DNA of 64,000 bases, taken from contig NZ_CP063815.1 of the NCBI RefSeq assembly GCF_015277895.1, positions 744,001 to 808,000 of the forward strand, read 5' to 3'. Origin of the DNA: Microbacterium abyssi. GTDB lineage: Bacteria > Actinomycetota > Actinomycetes > Actinomycetales > Microbacteriaceae. A program made the position numbers and the translations under genes. Below, piece after piece: positions 1 to 7,213 of the stretch (its first letter is position 1; each line of letters begins with the position of its first letter). The notes beneath the pieces are model-generated. The model saw only the letters and a list, made by a program, of their open reading frames with translations, searched no databases and was not told the origin of the DNA.

Positions 1-1
1 C

Positions 2-376
2 GACCACCCGCTCTACATGGCGGCGTACTTCCTGCTGATCATCGGCTTCACCTACTTCTACGTCGCGATCACGTTCAACCCTGTCGAGGTCGCCGACAAC
101 ATGAAGAAGTACGGCGGGTTCATCCCCGGTATCCGCGCGGGGCGTCCGACGGCCGAGTACCTCGACTTCGTGCTCACCCGCATCACGTTCCCCGGATCGA
201 TCTACCTGGGTCTGATCGCGCTGATCCCGCTGATCGCACTTGCGACCGTCAACGCCAACCAGAACTTCCCGTTCGGCGGCGCGTCGATCCTCATCATCGT
301 CGGCGTGGGTCTCGAGACGGTCAAGCAGATCGACGCACAGCTCCAGCAGCGCCACTACGAAGGGCTTCTCCGTTGA
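2..376 (+). CDS. secY: Protein translocase subunit SecY, C-terminal part (gene cut by window edge)
   Basis: The reading frame is open from base 2 and encodes the last 124 residues of SecY, the channel subunit of the SecYEG translocon in the cytoplasmic membrane. The fragment holds the last two or three membrane segments, the stretch VADNMKKYGGFIPGIRAGRP that forms the conserved cytosolic loop before the last segments, and the typical end GLETVKQIDAQLQQRHYEG. The start lies outside the window. The TGA stop overlaps the TTG start of adk by four bases (TTGA), which suggests translational coupling inside the spc ribosomal protein operon. Identification is secure because both the loop and the tail are highly conserved. 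Confidence 0.97.
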   Translation, partial: DHPLYMAAYFLLIIGFTYFYVAITFNPVEVADNMKKYGGFIPGIRAGRPTAEYLDFVLTRITFPGSIYLGLIALIPLIALATVNANQNFPFGGASILIIVGVGLETVKQIDAQLQQRHYEGLLR

Positions 377-969
377 CAGCATCCGCACGACTTCTCATCG
401 TCGGCCCGCAGGGCTCGGGCAAGGGCACGCAGGGCGTGCGCATCGCCGAGGCCTTCGGCATCCCGGTCGTCTCGACCGGTGACATCTTCCGCGCCAACAT
501 CAAGGGCGGAACCGAGCTCGGGCAGCAAGTGACGGCGATCCTCGATCGCGGAGATCTCGTCCCGGACGAGCTGACGGGCGAGATCGTGCGCGACCGGCTG
601 TCGCAGGACGACGCCGCGAATGGCTTCCTGCTGGACGGCTACCCCCGCAACGCCGCGCAGGTCGGGCACCTCGAAGAGTTCCTCACCGCACGCGGTGAGG
701 CGCTGGATGCCGTCATCCAGCTGGATGTCCCTCGGGATGAGAGCATCGCGCGACTGAAGCTGCGCGCGGACGAGCAGGGCCGTTCGGACGACACCGAAGA
801 GGCCATCGCGCACCGCCTCGACATCTACGAGAACGAGACCGCACCGATCCTCGCCGTCTACGGCGAGCGCGGCATCGTCGACCGGATCGACGGTGTCGGC
901 TCGCTCGACGAGATCACCGAGCGCATCATGTCGGCGCTGCGCGCGCGTGGCCTGACGCTCGCGGCCTGA
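373..969 (+). CDS. adk: Adenylate kinase
   Basis: Cytosolic enzyme that interconverts ATP + AMP and two ADP. The 198-residue protein carries the P-loop GPQGSGKGT at residues 11-19, the NMP-binding segment around STGDIFR (34-40) and the DGYPR motif at 88-92. The LID region is short (around RADEQGRSDD) and has no zinc-binding cysteines, as is usual for actinobacterial enzymes. The TTG start is chosen because it places the P-loop at the expected distance from the N terminus and overlaps the secY stop. It is followed after three bases by map, so secY-adk-map form one transcription unit, the normal order in this phylum. Confidence 0.96.
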   Translation: MTASARLLIVGPQGSGKGTQGVRIAEAFGIPVVSTGDIFRANIKGGTELGQQVTAILDRGDLVPDELTGEIVRDRLSQDDAANGFLLDGYPRNAAQVGHLEEFLTARGEALDAVIQLDVPRDESIARLKLRADEQGRSDDTEEAIAHRLDIYENETAPILAVYGERGIVDRIDGVGSLDEITERIMSALRARGLTLAA

Positions 970-972
970 CAC

Positions 973-1815
973 GTGTTCCGCCGCTCGATCTACAAGACTC
1001 CCGCGCAGCTGCGGGCGATGATCGAACCAGGGCTCATCACCGCGGCGTCGCTGGATGCCGCGGGCACGGCGATCCGGGCGGGTGCCACGACCACAGAGGT
1101 GGATGCCGCGGCGTCCGCGGTGATCGCGTCGCGCGGGGCCGAGTCGAACTTCAAGCTCGTGCGGGGATACCACCACGCCACCTGCATCTCGGTGAACGAG
1201 CAGGTCGTGCACGGCATCCCGGGGTCTCGCGTGCTGGAACCGGGCGACATCGTCTCGGTCGACAGCGGCGCGCAGTTCCAGGGCTGGAACGGCGACAGCG
1301 CGCGGACGTTCATCGTGCCGGATCCGTCCCGGCCTGAGCTGATCGCTGCTCGTTCGGAGTTGTCGGCAGCGACCGAGGGTTCGATGTGGGCGGGGATCGC
1401 GGCGATGGCATCCGCTCGTCACCTCGGCGACATCGGTGCGGCCATCCAGGAGTACCTCGAGGCGAACCCACCGGCGGCCGGTGGGGACTGGGGCATTCTG
1501 CGTGAGTACGTCGGGCACGGCATCGGACGCAAGATGCACGAAGCACCCAGCGTCTTCAACTACCGCACGCCTGACCCCGGCGCCGAGGTGAAACCGGGCC
1601 TCGTGCTCGCGATCGAGCCGATGGTCACCGCCGGTTCCGAGCAGACGCTGGTCGAGGAAGACGACTGGACTGTCTCGACCGTCGACGGCAGCGACGGCTC
1701 CCACTGGGAGCACAGCGTCGCCCGGCATGCCGATGGCATCTGGGTCTTCACCGCGCCCGACGGCGGCGCTGCCGGTCTCGCCCCCTTCGGCATCACCCCC
1801 GTCCGCCCCGCCTAG
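973..1815 (+). CDS. map: Methionine aminopeptidase, type I
   Basis: Removes the initiator methionine from nascent proteins. The 280-residue protein is the compact type Ib form without an SH3-zinc N-terminal extension. The five metal ligands of the pita-bread fold are all visible: D97 (VSVDSGAQ), D108 (NGDSART), H182 (GHGIG), E215 (AIEPM) and E246 (WEHSVA); H80 corresponds to the conserved substrate-binding histidine. The GTG start lies three bases after the adk stop. It is the last gene of the secY-adk-map unit here, since a palindromic element and an unrelated gene separate it from infA. The tail is proline-rich and unremarkable. Confidence 0.95.
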   Translation: MFRRSIYKTPAQLRAMIEPGLITAASLDAAGTAIRAGATTTEVDAAASAVIASRGAESNFKLVRGYHHATCISVNEQVVHGIPGSRVLEPGDIVSVDSGAQFQGWNGDSARTFIVPDPSRPELIAARSELSAATEGSMWAGIAAMASARHLGDIGAAIQEYLEANPPAAGGDWGILREYVGHGIGRKMHEAPSVFNYRTPDPGAEVKPGLVLAIEPMVTAGSEQTLVEEDDWTVSTVDGSDGSHWEHSVARHADGIWVFTAPDGGAAGLAPFGITPVRPA

Positions 1816-1842
1816 CGCCCGCCCCACCTGCCCCGCCCGCCC

Positions 1843-1913
1843 CACGAGACGGGGTTTCCAGCACGAGACTGCGGGTGCAGGCGGCCGTCTCATGCCGCAA
1901 ACCTCGTTTCGTG
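1843..1913. repeat. Palindromic four-unit element A1 (→→←←), left of the AbiEi/DUF559 gene
   Basis: Two direct units (CACGAGACGGGGTTTC at 1843-1858 and CACGAGACTGCGGGTG at 1862-1877) are followed by two inverted units (reverse complements of 1885-1895 and 1897-1913, reading GCATGAGACGG and CACGAAACGAGGTTTGC). The whole can fold into a long imperfect hairpin. A closely related element (A2) with the same unit lies on the other side of the gene at 1998-2987. It could also act as a terminator for map, although no T-run follows. Confidence 0.75.
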
Positions 1914-1997
1914 TGCTGGGCACTTGTTCTCCACAGATCGAGGGGATACGCGCGTGAGTAGCGTCTGGAACGCGGTCCGCATCGGCACTATGAGCGG

Positions 1998-2987
1998 ATG
2001 CCGTTGCTCCTCTCTGATCGCGCACAACTCGTCTCGCCACTGCCGTTGCACACCGTCGCCGAGGCGCGAATGCTCGGAATCCGCCTGCGCACGCCGGCAT
2101 GGACGCGAGTGCGCAAGGGTGTGTACGTCGATGCGGCGGCCTATGCAGCGCTTTCGGATTGGTCGCGATACGCCGTCCGCGTGCATGCGTACCTGCGGAT
2201 GCATCCGGACGCCGTGCTCTGCATGGAGTCCGCTGCAGTCATCCATGGCATCCCGGGATTCGACGAATCCAAGGACATCCACCTGTACGGCCCAGATCTC
2301 ACCAAGACCTGGCGCCACGCGGACGCACTCACCCACACAAGCGGTGATCTGCGCGAGATCGTGCTCATCGACGGCATCCATGTCACGAGCCTGCGCGACA
2401 CGATCGTGGATCTTGCGCGGGTCGCGCAACCGGCCCATGCACTGGCGATGACGGATGCTGCGATCTCGCTCGTCCAGGGCGGCGCGGTCGCGCTGGACGA
2501 ACTGCTCGATCGCGGGCTCGCACAGCAGAATCAGCGGGGCAGGGCGCGGATGCGGTGGGTGTGGGAGAACGCCGACGAGCGCGCGGAGTCGCCGGCCGAG
2601 AGCGTCAGTCGCGCCGTGATGCTCTGGAGTGGGTTCGAGCGTCCCGAGCTGCAGCGTGTGTTCAGATACGAGGGGCATGAGGACCGAACGGACTTCTACT
2701 TCGCATCCTGTGGCGCAGTGGGGGAGTCCGACGGCTGGGGGAAGTACGAACTCGACAGCCCCGAAGAGGCCCGCGAACGGCTGAAGGCCGAGAAGCGTCG
2801 CGAGGATCGGCTGCGCAGGAACCGGCATCCGTTCGCGCGATGGGAGCTGCGCGACGCCTGGAGGGTGACGCCCATGTGCGAAGCGCTCTGCGCCGCGGGT
2901 GTCCGCGTGGTCGAGCCGCCCCAGCCCGCGATGCTCGCCACTCTCCGCATCAACCCGCGCGCCAAGCCGTGGCGCCGACGCTCCTGA
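1998..2987 (+). CDS. AbiEi-type winged-helix protein with C-terminal DUF559/Vsr-like nuclease-fold domain
   Basis: Function unknown. The 329-residue protein starts with a region resembling AbiEi-type antitoxin N termini (residues 20-60, GIRLRTPAWTRVRKGVYVD) and a middle AbiEi-like part (75-140). The C-terminal part looks like a PD-(D/E)XK fold of the DUF559/Vsr group: E201 in SPAES, D232 in RTDFYF, E243-S-D245 in GESDGWGKY, then a basic helix and RWELRD. The lysine of a typical E-x-K is replaced (GESDGWGK), so activity is uncertain. A -10 box CACTAT six bases before the ATG points to a leaderless mRNA. There is no AbiEii toxin partner. The gene is bracketed by palindromic elements A1 and A2 and breaks the usual map-infA neighbourhood, which suggests insertion. 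It shares domain order with the protein at 54189-55166. Confidence 0.7.
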   Translation: MPLLLSDRAQLVSPLPLHTVAEARMLGIRLRTPAWTRVRKGVYVDAAAYAALSDWSRYAVRVHAYLRMHPDAVLCMESAAVIHGIPGFDESKDIHLYGPDLTKTWRHADALTHTSGDLREIVLIDGIHVTSLRDTIVDLARVAQPAHALAMTDAAISLVQGGAVALDELLDRGLAQQNQRGRARMRWVWENADERAESPAESVSRAVMLWSGFERPELQRVFRYEGHEDRTDFYFASCGAVGESDGWGKYELDSPEEARERLKAEKRREDRLRRNRHPFARWELRDAWRVTPMCEALCAAGVRVVEPPQPAMLATLRINPRAKPWRRRS

Positions 2988-3058
2988 CACGAGACGGGGT
3001 TTGCTGCACGAGACCGGGGTTCCTGCCACCCGTTTCGTGCTGCAAACTCCGTCTCGCG
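2988..3058. repeat. Palindromic four-unit element A2 (→→←←), right of the AbiEi/DUF559 gene
   Basis: Direct units CACGAGACGGGGTTTGCTG (2988-3006) and CACGAGACCGGGGTTCCTG (3007-3025) are followed by inverted units at 3026-3039 (reverse complement CACGAAACGGGTGG) and 3040-3058 (reverse complement CGAGACGGAGTTTGCAG). The first 15 bases are identical to those of A1 and in the same orientation. The element begins directly after the stop codon of the upstream gene. The arms pair well enough to form a hairpin of about 25 bp with few mismatches. Confidence 0.78.
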
Positions 3059-3167
3059 GAAACGAGAGACGGGGGCTCACAAGCGGGGCATAGGATGGCG
3101 CGGGAAGATTGGGGTACCCCCTTGCCCGGACCCGCTCACAGCGCGGGCCCTGAGAGAACGGAAGAGC

Positions 3168-3830
3168 ATGGCCGCTGCTGCCAAGAGCAACACCAACTGG
3201 TTCGCCATCGGAATCTCGATCGCCGTCGTCGTGGTCCTCGTGGCCCTCGGCGGTCTGGTCGTCTTCCTCAACAACCAGGCGAGCGCGCCGGGTACGGCTC
3301 CGCAGAGCGCGATCGTGAACGAGGAGACGGGCGCCATCAGCTTCGGCGAGGGTGACACCGAGATCGACACGTTCGTCGACTTCATGTGCCCCATCTGCGG
3401 TGACTTCGAAGACACCTACGGCACGGCACTGCAGGATGCCGCAGCGGCAGACGAGATCACGCTGAACATCCACCCCGTCTCGATCCTCGACCGCCTCTCC
3501 CAGAACACCGAGTTCTCCACTCGTGCCGGCAGCGCGGTCTACTGCGTCGCCGCCGAGGCCCCCGACTCCACGCTCGACTTCTTCAACGCGCTGTTCGAGA
3601 ACCAGCCGGCCGAGAACTCAGCAGGCCTGAGCGACGACGAGCTCATCGCCCTCGCCGAGCAGGCCGGCGCCGGCGACGCGGCGGGCTGCATCACCGACGG
3701 CACCTACAAGCGTTTCGTCGCCTCGCAGACCGACGAACATGAGATCCAGGGCACTCCGACCGTCGAGATCGACGGAGAGCGCATCGAGAACTCCGAGATC
3801 GGCGCCCGCTTCGCCGAGATCCTCGGCTGA
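3168..3830 (+). CDS. Membrane-anchored DsbA-family thiol oxidoreductase
   Basis: A 220-residue protein with an N-terminal membrane segment (about residues 11-34, no lipobox or cleavage site seen), so the thioredoxin-like domain should sit outside the membrane. The redox motif CPIC is at residues 74-77 and the cis-proline loop GTPT at 195-198, as in DsbA/DsbG-like proteins; two more cysteines (C126, C174) could form a structural disulfide. Known role of the family: forming or isomerising disulfides in exported proteins; the exact substrate cannot be told. A possible -10 box TAGGAT at 3091-3096 leaves a GC-rich leader of about 65 bases; the start follows GGAAGAG. It sits between map and infA. 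Confidence 0.85.
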   Translation: MAAAAKSNTNWFAIGISIAVVVVLVALGGLVVFLNNQASAPGTAPQSAIVNEETGAISFGEGDTEIDTFVDFMCPICGDFEDTYGTALQDAAAADEITLNIHPVSILDRLSQNTEFSTRAGSAVYCVAAEAPDSTLDFFNALFENQPAENSAGLSDDELIALAEQAGAGDAAGCITDGTYKRFVASQTDEHEIQGTPTVEIDGERIENSEIGARFAEILG

Positions 3831-3847
3831 TCCCACACACTGCAGCG

Positions 3848-3875
3848 GCGGGCCGTTCCTTCGGGAGCGGCCCGC
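3848..3875 (+). terminator. Stem-loop terminator after the DsbA-like gene
   Basis: A 12-bp stem (3848-3859 with 3864-3875, one G·T pair) closes a TTCG loop 17 bases after the stop codon. No T-run follows, as is common in actinobacterial terminators. It separates the DsbA-like gene from the infA promoter 17 bases further on. Confidence 0.7.
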
Positions 3876-3891
3876 TATCGTACGCACCGAG

Positions 3892-3920
3892 TTGCCGCAG
3901 CGCCCACGAGCAGATAAGAT
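3892..3920 (+). promoter_or_regulatory. Promoter of the infA-rpmJ-rpsM-rpsK operon
   Basis: A -35 box TTGCCG (3892-3897) and a -10 box TAAGAT (3915-3920) are separated by exactly 17 bases. This is one of the best sigma-70-type promoters in the window and leaves a leader of roughly 100 bases before infA. Confidence 0.75.
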
Positions 3921-4025
3921 AGACCGTTGGTGCCTTGCGCCCGGTTTCGGCGTGTCCGTCCAGTGCGGCATCACAATCATCCATCCACCGCAGATCGACC
4001 GGTCTGCAGAAGCGTCAGCGAGGCT

Positions 4026-4247
4026 ATGGCTAAGAAAGACGGTGTCATCGAGATCGAGGGCGTCATTTCCGAGGCGTTGCCCAACGCGATGTTCCGCGTT
4101 GAGCTCACCAACGGACACAAGGTGCTCGCCACGATCTCCGGAAAGATGCGGCAGAACTACATCCGCATCATCCCCGAGGACCGCGTGGTCGTGGAGCTCA
4201 GCCCCTACGACCTCACCCGCGGTCGCATCGTCTACCGCTACCGCTGA
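4026..4247 (+). CDS. infA: Translation initiation factor IF-1
   Basis: Small cytosolic factor that binds the 30S A-site during initiation and helps IF-2 and IF-3. The 73-residue product starting [12 protein letters not shown] and ending RGRIVYRYR covers the full S1/OB fold at the normal IF-1 length. An in-frame upstream start at 3927 would add 33 residues that match no IF-1 and is rejected. The ribosome-binding site (GCGAGG) is unusually close to the ATG. It is followed by rpmJ after 65 bases, giving the standard infA-rpmJ-rpsM-rpsK order. Confidence 0.96.
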   Translation: MAKKDGVIEIEGVISEALPNAMFRVELTNGHKVLATISGKMRQNYIRIIPEDRVVVELSPYDLTRGRIVYRYR

Positions 4248-4312
4248 TCGGTCGAGAAGTAACACCCCAGGCGCTCCCGCCTGCCCGGTGAAGACAGCGA
4301 ACAGGAAACACA

Positions 4313-4429
4313 ATGAAGGTCAACCCCAGCGTCAAGCCCATCTGCGATCACTGCAAGGTGATCCGCCGTCACGGCCGCGTCATGGTGATCTGCAAGAGCA
4401 ACCCGCGCCACAAGCAGCGCCAGGGTTGA
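4313..4429 (+). CDS. rpmJ: 50S ribosomal protein L36
   Basis: The 38-residue protein begins [19 protein letters not shown] and has the zinc-ribbon pattern C11-x2-C14-x12-C27-x5-H33 (ICDHC ... VICKSNPRH). This is the zinc-binding (C+) form of L36, of normal length. A shine-dalgarno-like ACAGGAAACACA precedes the ATG. It lies between infA and rpsM in the usual order. Confidence 0.96.
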   Translation: MKVNPSVKPICDHCKVIRRHGRVMVICKSNPRHKQRQG

Positions 4430-4470
4430 TCGACCAGATCGACAGACAACTCAATATCGCCCGGTCAAAG

Positions 4471-4498
4471 CGTTTCGTCTCGCTTCGCTCGCTCAACG
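4471..4498. repeat. Single unit of dispersed repeat D inside the ribosomal operon
   Basis: The sequence beginning CGTTTCGTCTCGCTTCGCTC and ending GCTCAACGG matches the units of the larger elements at 13709-13850 and 26967-27026. It occupies the rpmJ-rpsM gap, which is otherwise 180 bases of leader with no other recognised signal. As a single unit it is only weakly self-complementary. Confidence 0.7.
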
Positions 4499-4609
4499 GC
4501 CGGAATTGAACAGGCAGGATCAAGAACCCGCGGAAGCGGGGGACACCTCGGGACAGAGGCCCGGGTCCACATTCTGCTCCACACCTCTACTCATCCCAGG
4601 AGATACCGC

Positions 4610-4984
4610 ATGGCACGTCTTGCCGGCGTTGACATCCCGCGCGACAAGCGCGTGGTGATCGCCCTTACCTACATCTACGGCGTCGGCCGTACCCGCTCGG
4701 TCGAGATCCTCAAGGCCACCGAGATCGACGAGTCGATCCGCGTCAAGGACCTCACCGACGACCAGCTCATCGCACTCCGCGATCACATCGAAGGCACCTA
4801 CAAGGTGGAGGGTGACCTGCGCCGCGAGGTCGCCGCAGACATCCGCCGCAAGGTCGAGATCGGCTCCTACGAGGGCATCCGCCACCGTCGTGGCCTCCCG
4901 GTCCGCGGTCAGCGCACCAAGACCAACGCCCGTACCCGCAAGGGCCCGAAGCGCACCGTCGCCGGCAAGAAGAAGGCCCGCTAA
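4610..4984 (+). CDS. rpsM: 30S ribosomal protein S13
   Basis: Head protein of the 30S subunit that contacts the P-site tRNA and 50S bridges. The 124-residue sequence begins [15 protein letters not shown], contains the helix-hairpin-helix segment around [11 protein letters not shown] and ends with the basic tail [20 protein letters not shown] good ribosome-binding site (CCAGGAG) lies seven bases before the ATG. It is followed by rpsK after 30 bases. Confidence 0.97.
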   Translation: MARLAGVDIPRDKRVVIALTYIYGVGRTRSVEILKATEIDESIRVKDLTDDQLIALRDHIEGTYKVEGDLRREVAADIRRKVEIGSYEGIRHRRGLPVRGQRTKTNARTRKGPKRTVAGKKKAR

Positions 4985-5014
4985 GCAGCGGCCAGGGAAT
5001 AGGAGAAAACTTTC

Positions 5015-5413
5015 ATGGCTGCACCTAAGGCCGCCGCGCGCAAGCCGCGCCGCAAGGAGAAGAAGAACATCGCGCTGGGCCAGGCCCACATCAAGTCGAC
5101 GTTCAACAACACGATCGTCTCGATCACCGACCCGTCCGGCGCTGTCATCAGCTGGGCCTCGTCCGGTGGCGTGGGCTTCAAGGGCTCGCGCAAGTCGACC
5201 CCGTACGCCGCTGGTATGGCTGCCGAGTCGGCCGCCCGCCAGGCTCAGGAGCACGGCGTCAAGAAGGTCGACGTCTTCGTGAAGGGTCCGGGCTCCGGCC
5301 GCGAGACCGCGATCCGCTCGCTCACGGCCGCCGGCCTCGAGGTGGGTTCGATCCAGGACGTCACGCCGCAGGCGCACAACGGCTGCCGCCCGCCGAAGCG
5401 CCGCCGCGTCTGA
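5015..5413 (+). CDS. rpsK: 30S ribosomal protein S11
   Basis: Platform protein of the 30S subunit. The 132-residue protein has the conserved core ([33 protein letters not shown]) and the C-terminal end [18 protein letters not shown]. The ribosome-binding site AATAGGAG is nine bases before the ATG. No rpsD follows; rpoA comes next after a stem-loop, an arrangement known from other actinobacteria with rpsD elsewhere. Confidence 0.97.
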   Translation: MAAPKAAARKPRRKEKKNIALGQAHIKSTFNNTIVSITDPSGAVISWASSGGVGFKGSRKSTPYAAGMAAESAARQAQEHGVKKVDVFVKGPGSGRETAIRSLTAAGLEVGSIQDVTPQAHNGCRPPKRRRV

Positions 5414-5422
5414 TCCGGTGTT

Positions 5423-5449
5423 GCGAGGGATGCGTCACGCATCCCTCGC
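5423..5449 (+). terminator. Stem-loop between rpsK and rpoA
   Basis: A perfect 12-bp stem (5423-5434 with 5438-5449, loop TCA) lies 10 bases after rpsK. It has no T-run. It may partly terminate or stabilise the upstream mRNA; a possible -35 box TTGACT at 5467-5472 follows, but no matching -10 box was found at normal spacing. Confidence 0.55.
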
Positions 5450-5537
5450 TCCGCCCGTTCAGGGCATTGACTTCCACAACTCAAGACCTCACCCACCACA
5501 TGTCATATAGCGGGCATGTGATCGAAAGGAACACAGA

Positions 5538-6527
5538 GTGCTCATTGCACAGCGTCCCACACTGACCGAGGAAAAGATCGCCGAGAACCGGAGCCGGTTC
5601 ATCGTCGAGCCGCTCGAGCCCGGTTTCGGATACACCATCGGCAACGCGCTCCGTCGCAGCCTGCTCTCGTCGATCCCCGGCGCTGCTGTCACCAGCATCC
5701 GCATCGACGGTGTCCTGCACGAGTTCAGCACGATCCCGGGCGTGAAGGAGGATGTCACCGAGATCATCCTCAACATCAAGCAGCTGGTCGTGTCGTCCGA
5801 GCGCGACGAGCCCATCACGGCGTACCTGCGCAAGACCGGTGCCGGCGAAGTGACCGCGGCTGACATCTCGGCTCCGGCCGGCGTCGAGGTGCACAACTCC
5901 GACCTCGTCATCGCGACTCTCAACGACACCGCGAAGTTCGAGCTCGAGCTCACCATCGAGCGTGGCCGTGGCTACGTGTCGGCGACCCAGAACCGCAACG
6001 AGTACGCCGAGGCCGGGCAGATCCCCGTCGACTCGATCTACTCGCCGGTCCTCAAGGTCAGCTACCGCGTCGAGGCGACTCGTGCCGGTGAGCGCACCGA
6101 CTTCGACAAGCTCATCCTGGACGTCGAGACGAAGAACTCGATCCTCCCGCGTGACGCCGTCGCATCGGCCGCGAAGACCCTGACCGAGCTGTTCGGCCTC
6201 GCTCGCGAGCTGAACGTCGAGGCCGAGGGCATCGAGATCGGCCCGGCGCCTGTCGAGCCCGTTCTCTCTAGCGAGCTGTCGATGCCGATCGAGGACCTCG
6301 ACCTGTCGGTCCGCTCCTACAACTGCCTCAAGCGCGAGGGCATCAACACGGTGTCCGAGCTCGTGGCGCTGTCGGAGACGCAGCTCATGAACATCCGCAA
6401 CTTCGGCCAGAAGTCGGTCGACGAGGTGCGCGACAAGCTCATCTCGCTCGGTCTGTCGCTCAAGGATTCGGTGCCCGGTTTCGACGGCGCCCACTTCTAC
6501 GGCGCAGGCGAAGACGAGTCCTTCTGA
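5538..6527 (+). CDS. rpoA: DNA-directed RNA polymerase subunit alpha
   Basis: The 329-residue alpha subunit dimerises through its N-terminal domain (about residues 1-230; ...[19 protein letters not shown] is the signature) to nucleate RNA polymerase assembly. The C-terminal domain (about 250-315) holds the helix-hairpin-helix segment [17 protein letters not shown] that contacts UP elements and activators. The GTG start follows GAAAGGA. It is transcribed together with rplQ, which begins 34 bases downstream. Confidence 0.97.
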   Translation: MLIAQRPTLTEEKIAENRSRFIVEPLEPGFGYTIGNALRRSLLSSIPGAAVTSIRIDGVLHEFSTIPGVKEDVTEIILNIKQLVVSSERDEPITAYLRKTGAGEVTAADISAPAGVEVHNSDLVIATLNDTAKFELELTIERGRGYVSATQNRNEYAEAGQIPVDSIYSPVLKVSYRVEATRAGERTDFDKLILDVETKNSILPRDAVASAAKTLTELFGLARELNVEAEGIEIGPAPVEPVLSSELSMPIEDLDLSVRSYNCLKREGINTVSELVALSETQLMNIRNFGQKSVDEVRDKLISLGLSLKDSVPGFDGAHFYGAGEDESF

Positions 6528-6561
6528 CCTTCCCGAATATCTGACCAGGAGTTAGACGAAT

Positions 6562-7119
6562 ATGCCTAAGCCCACCAAGGGTCCCCGCCTCGGAGGCGGC
6601 CCCGCCCACGAGCGCCTGTTGCTTGCCAACCTCGCATCGGCCCTCTTCACCCACAAGTCGATCAAGACGACCGAGACCAAGGCCAAGCGCCTGCGTCCGC
6701 TCGCTGAGCGTCTGATCACCTTCGCCAAGCGCGGCGACCTGCACGCGCGTCGCCGGGTGCTGTCGATCCTCGGCAACAAGGAAGTCGTGCACATCCTGTT
6801 CGCTGAGATCGCACCGCTCGTCGCCGAGCGCGAGGGTGGCTACACCCGCATCACGAAGGTCGGCAACCGCAAGGGCGACAACGCCCCGATGGCCGTGATC
6901 GAGCTCGTCCTCGAGCCCGTCACCCCGAAGGCCAAGAAGGCTGCCCCGAAGGCTGAGAAGGCTGCTCCGAAGGCTGAGAAGGTCGAAGAGAAGCCGGCCG
7001 AGGAGGCTCCCGCCGAGGATGCCGCTGACGCGGGCGCCGAGTCGCAGGAGGAAGGCGCAGCCGCTGAGGCTGCCGCCGAGGACGCCGTCGAGGCGCCTGC
7101 CGACGAGAAGTCCGAGTAA
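6562..7119 (+). CDS. rplQ: 50S ribosomal protein L17 with long acidic/alanine-rich tail
   Basis: Residues 1-118 are a normal L17 ([40 protein letters not shown]), which lines the exit-tunnel side of the 50S subunit. About 65 extra C-terminal residues form a low-complexity tail, first KAE-rich repeats ([16 protein letters not shown]), then acidic AE-rich sequence. Such tails are frequent in actinobacterial L17 and are probably disordered. The ribosome-binding site is CCAGGAG. A strong terminator follows directly, so this is the last gene of the operon. Confidence 0.96.
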   Translation: MPKPTKGPRLGGGPAHERLLLANLASALFTHKSIKTTETKAKRLRPLAERLITFAKRGDLHARRRVLSILGNKEVVHILFAEIAPLVAEREGGYTRITKVGNRKGDNAPMAVIELVLEPVTPKAKKAAPKAEKAAPKAEKVEEKPAEEAPAEDAADAGAESQEEGAAAEAAAEDAVEAPADEKSE

Positions 7120-7132
7120 GACTGCGCTTCGC

Positions 7133-7171
7133 AGAAGACCCGTCCATCCCGTGGGGATGGGCGGGTCTTCT
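7133..7171 (+). terminator. Terminator after rplQ
   Basis: An 18-bp stem (7133-7150 with 7154-7171, one G·T pair, loop GTG) is followed by TCTCGC. It begins 14 bases after the rplQ stop and ends the infA-rplQ ribosomal block. Confidence 0.85.
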
Positions 7172-7213
7172 CGCATGTCCAGGACGGATGCCGCGGGCGG
7201 TAGGCTTGCGCGA

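Noticed and set aside
1998..2987. Complete type IV AbiE toxin-antitoxin system
   Set aside because: Only the AbiEi-like part is present, fused to a nuclease-like domain; no AbiEii nucleotidyltransferase gene is adjacent at either locus.
1843..3058. CRISPR array or insertion-sequence ends
   Set aside because: The repeats are internally inverted, without regular spacers; no transposase or target duplication was seen.
3103..3158. TPP riboswitch before the DsbA-like gene
   Set aside because: GGGGTACCC and CCCTGAGAG resemble its first half, but the conserved second half (AACCTGATC...ATGCCAGCG-type) is absent and the gene is not thiamine-related.
3927..4247. Longer infA with 33 extra residues
   Set aside because: The extra part matches no IF-1, has low-complexity basic sequence and lies in the mRNA leader just after the promoter.
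5414..5537. Missing rpsD as a deletion between rpsK and rpoA
   Set aside because: Absence of rpsD here is a known arrangement in other actinobacteria, so no deletion needs to be assumed.
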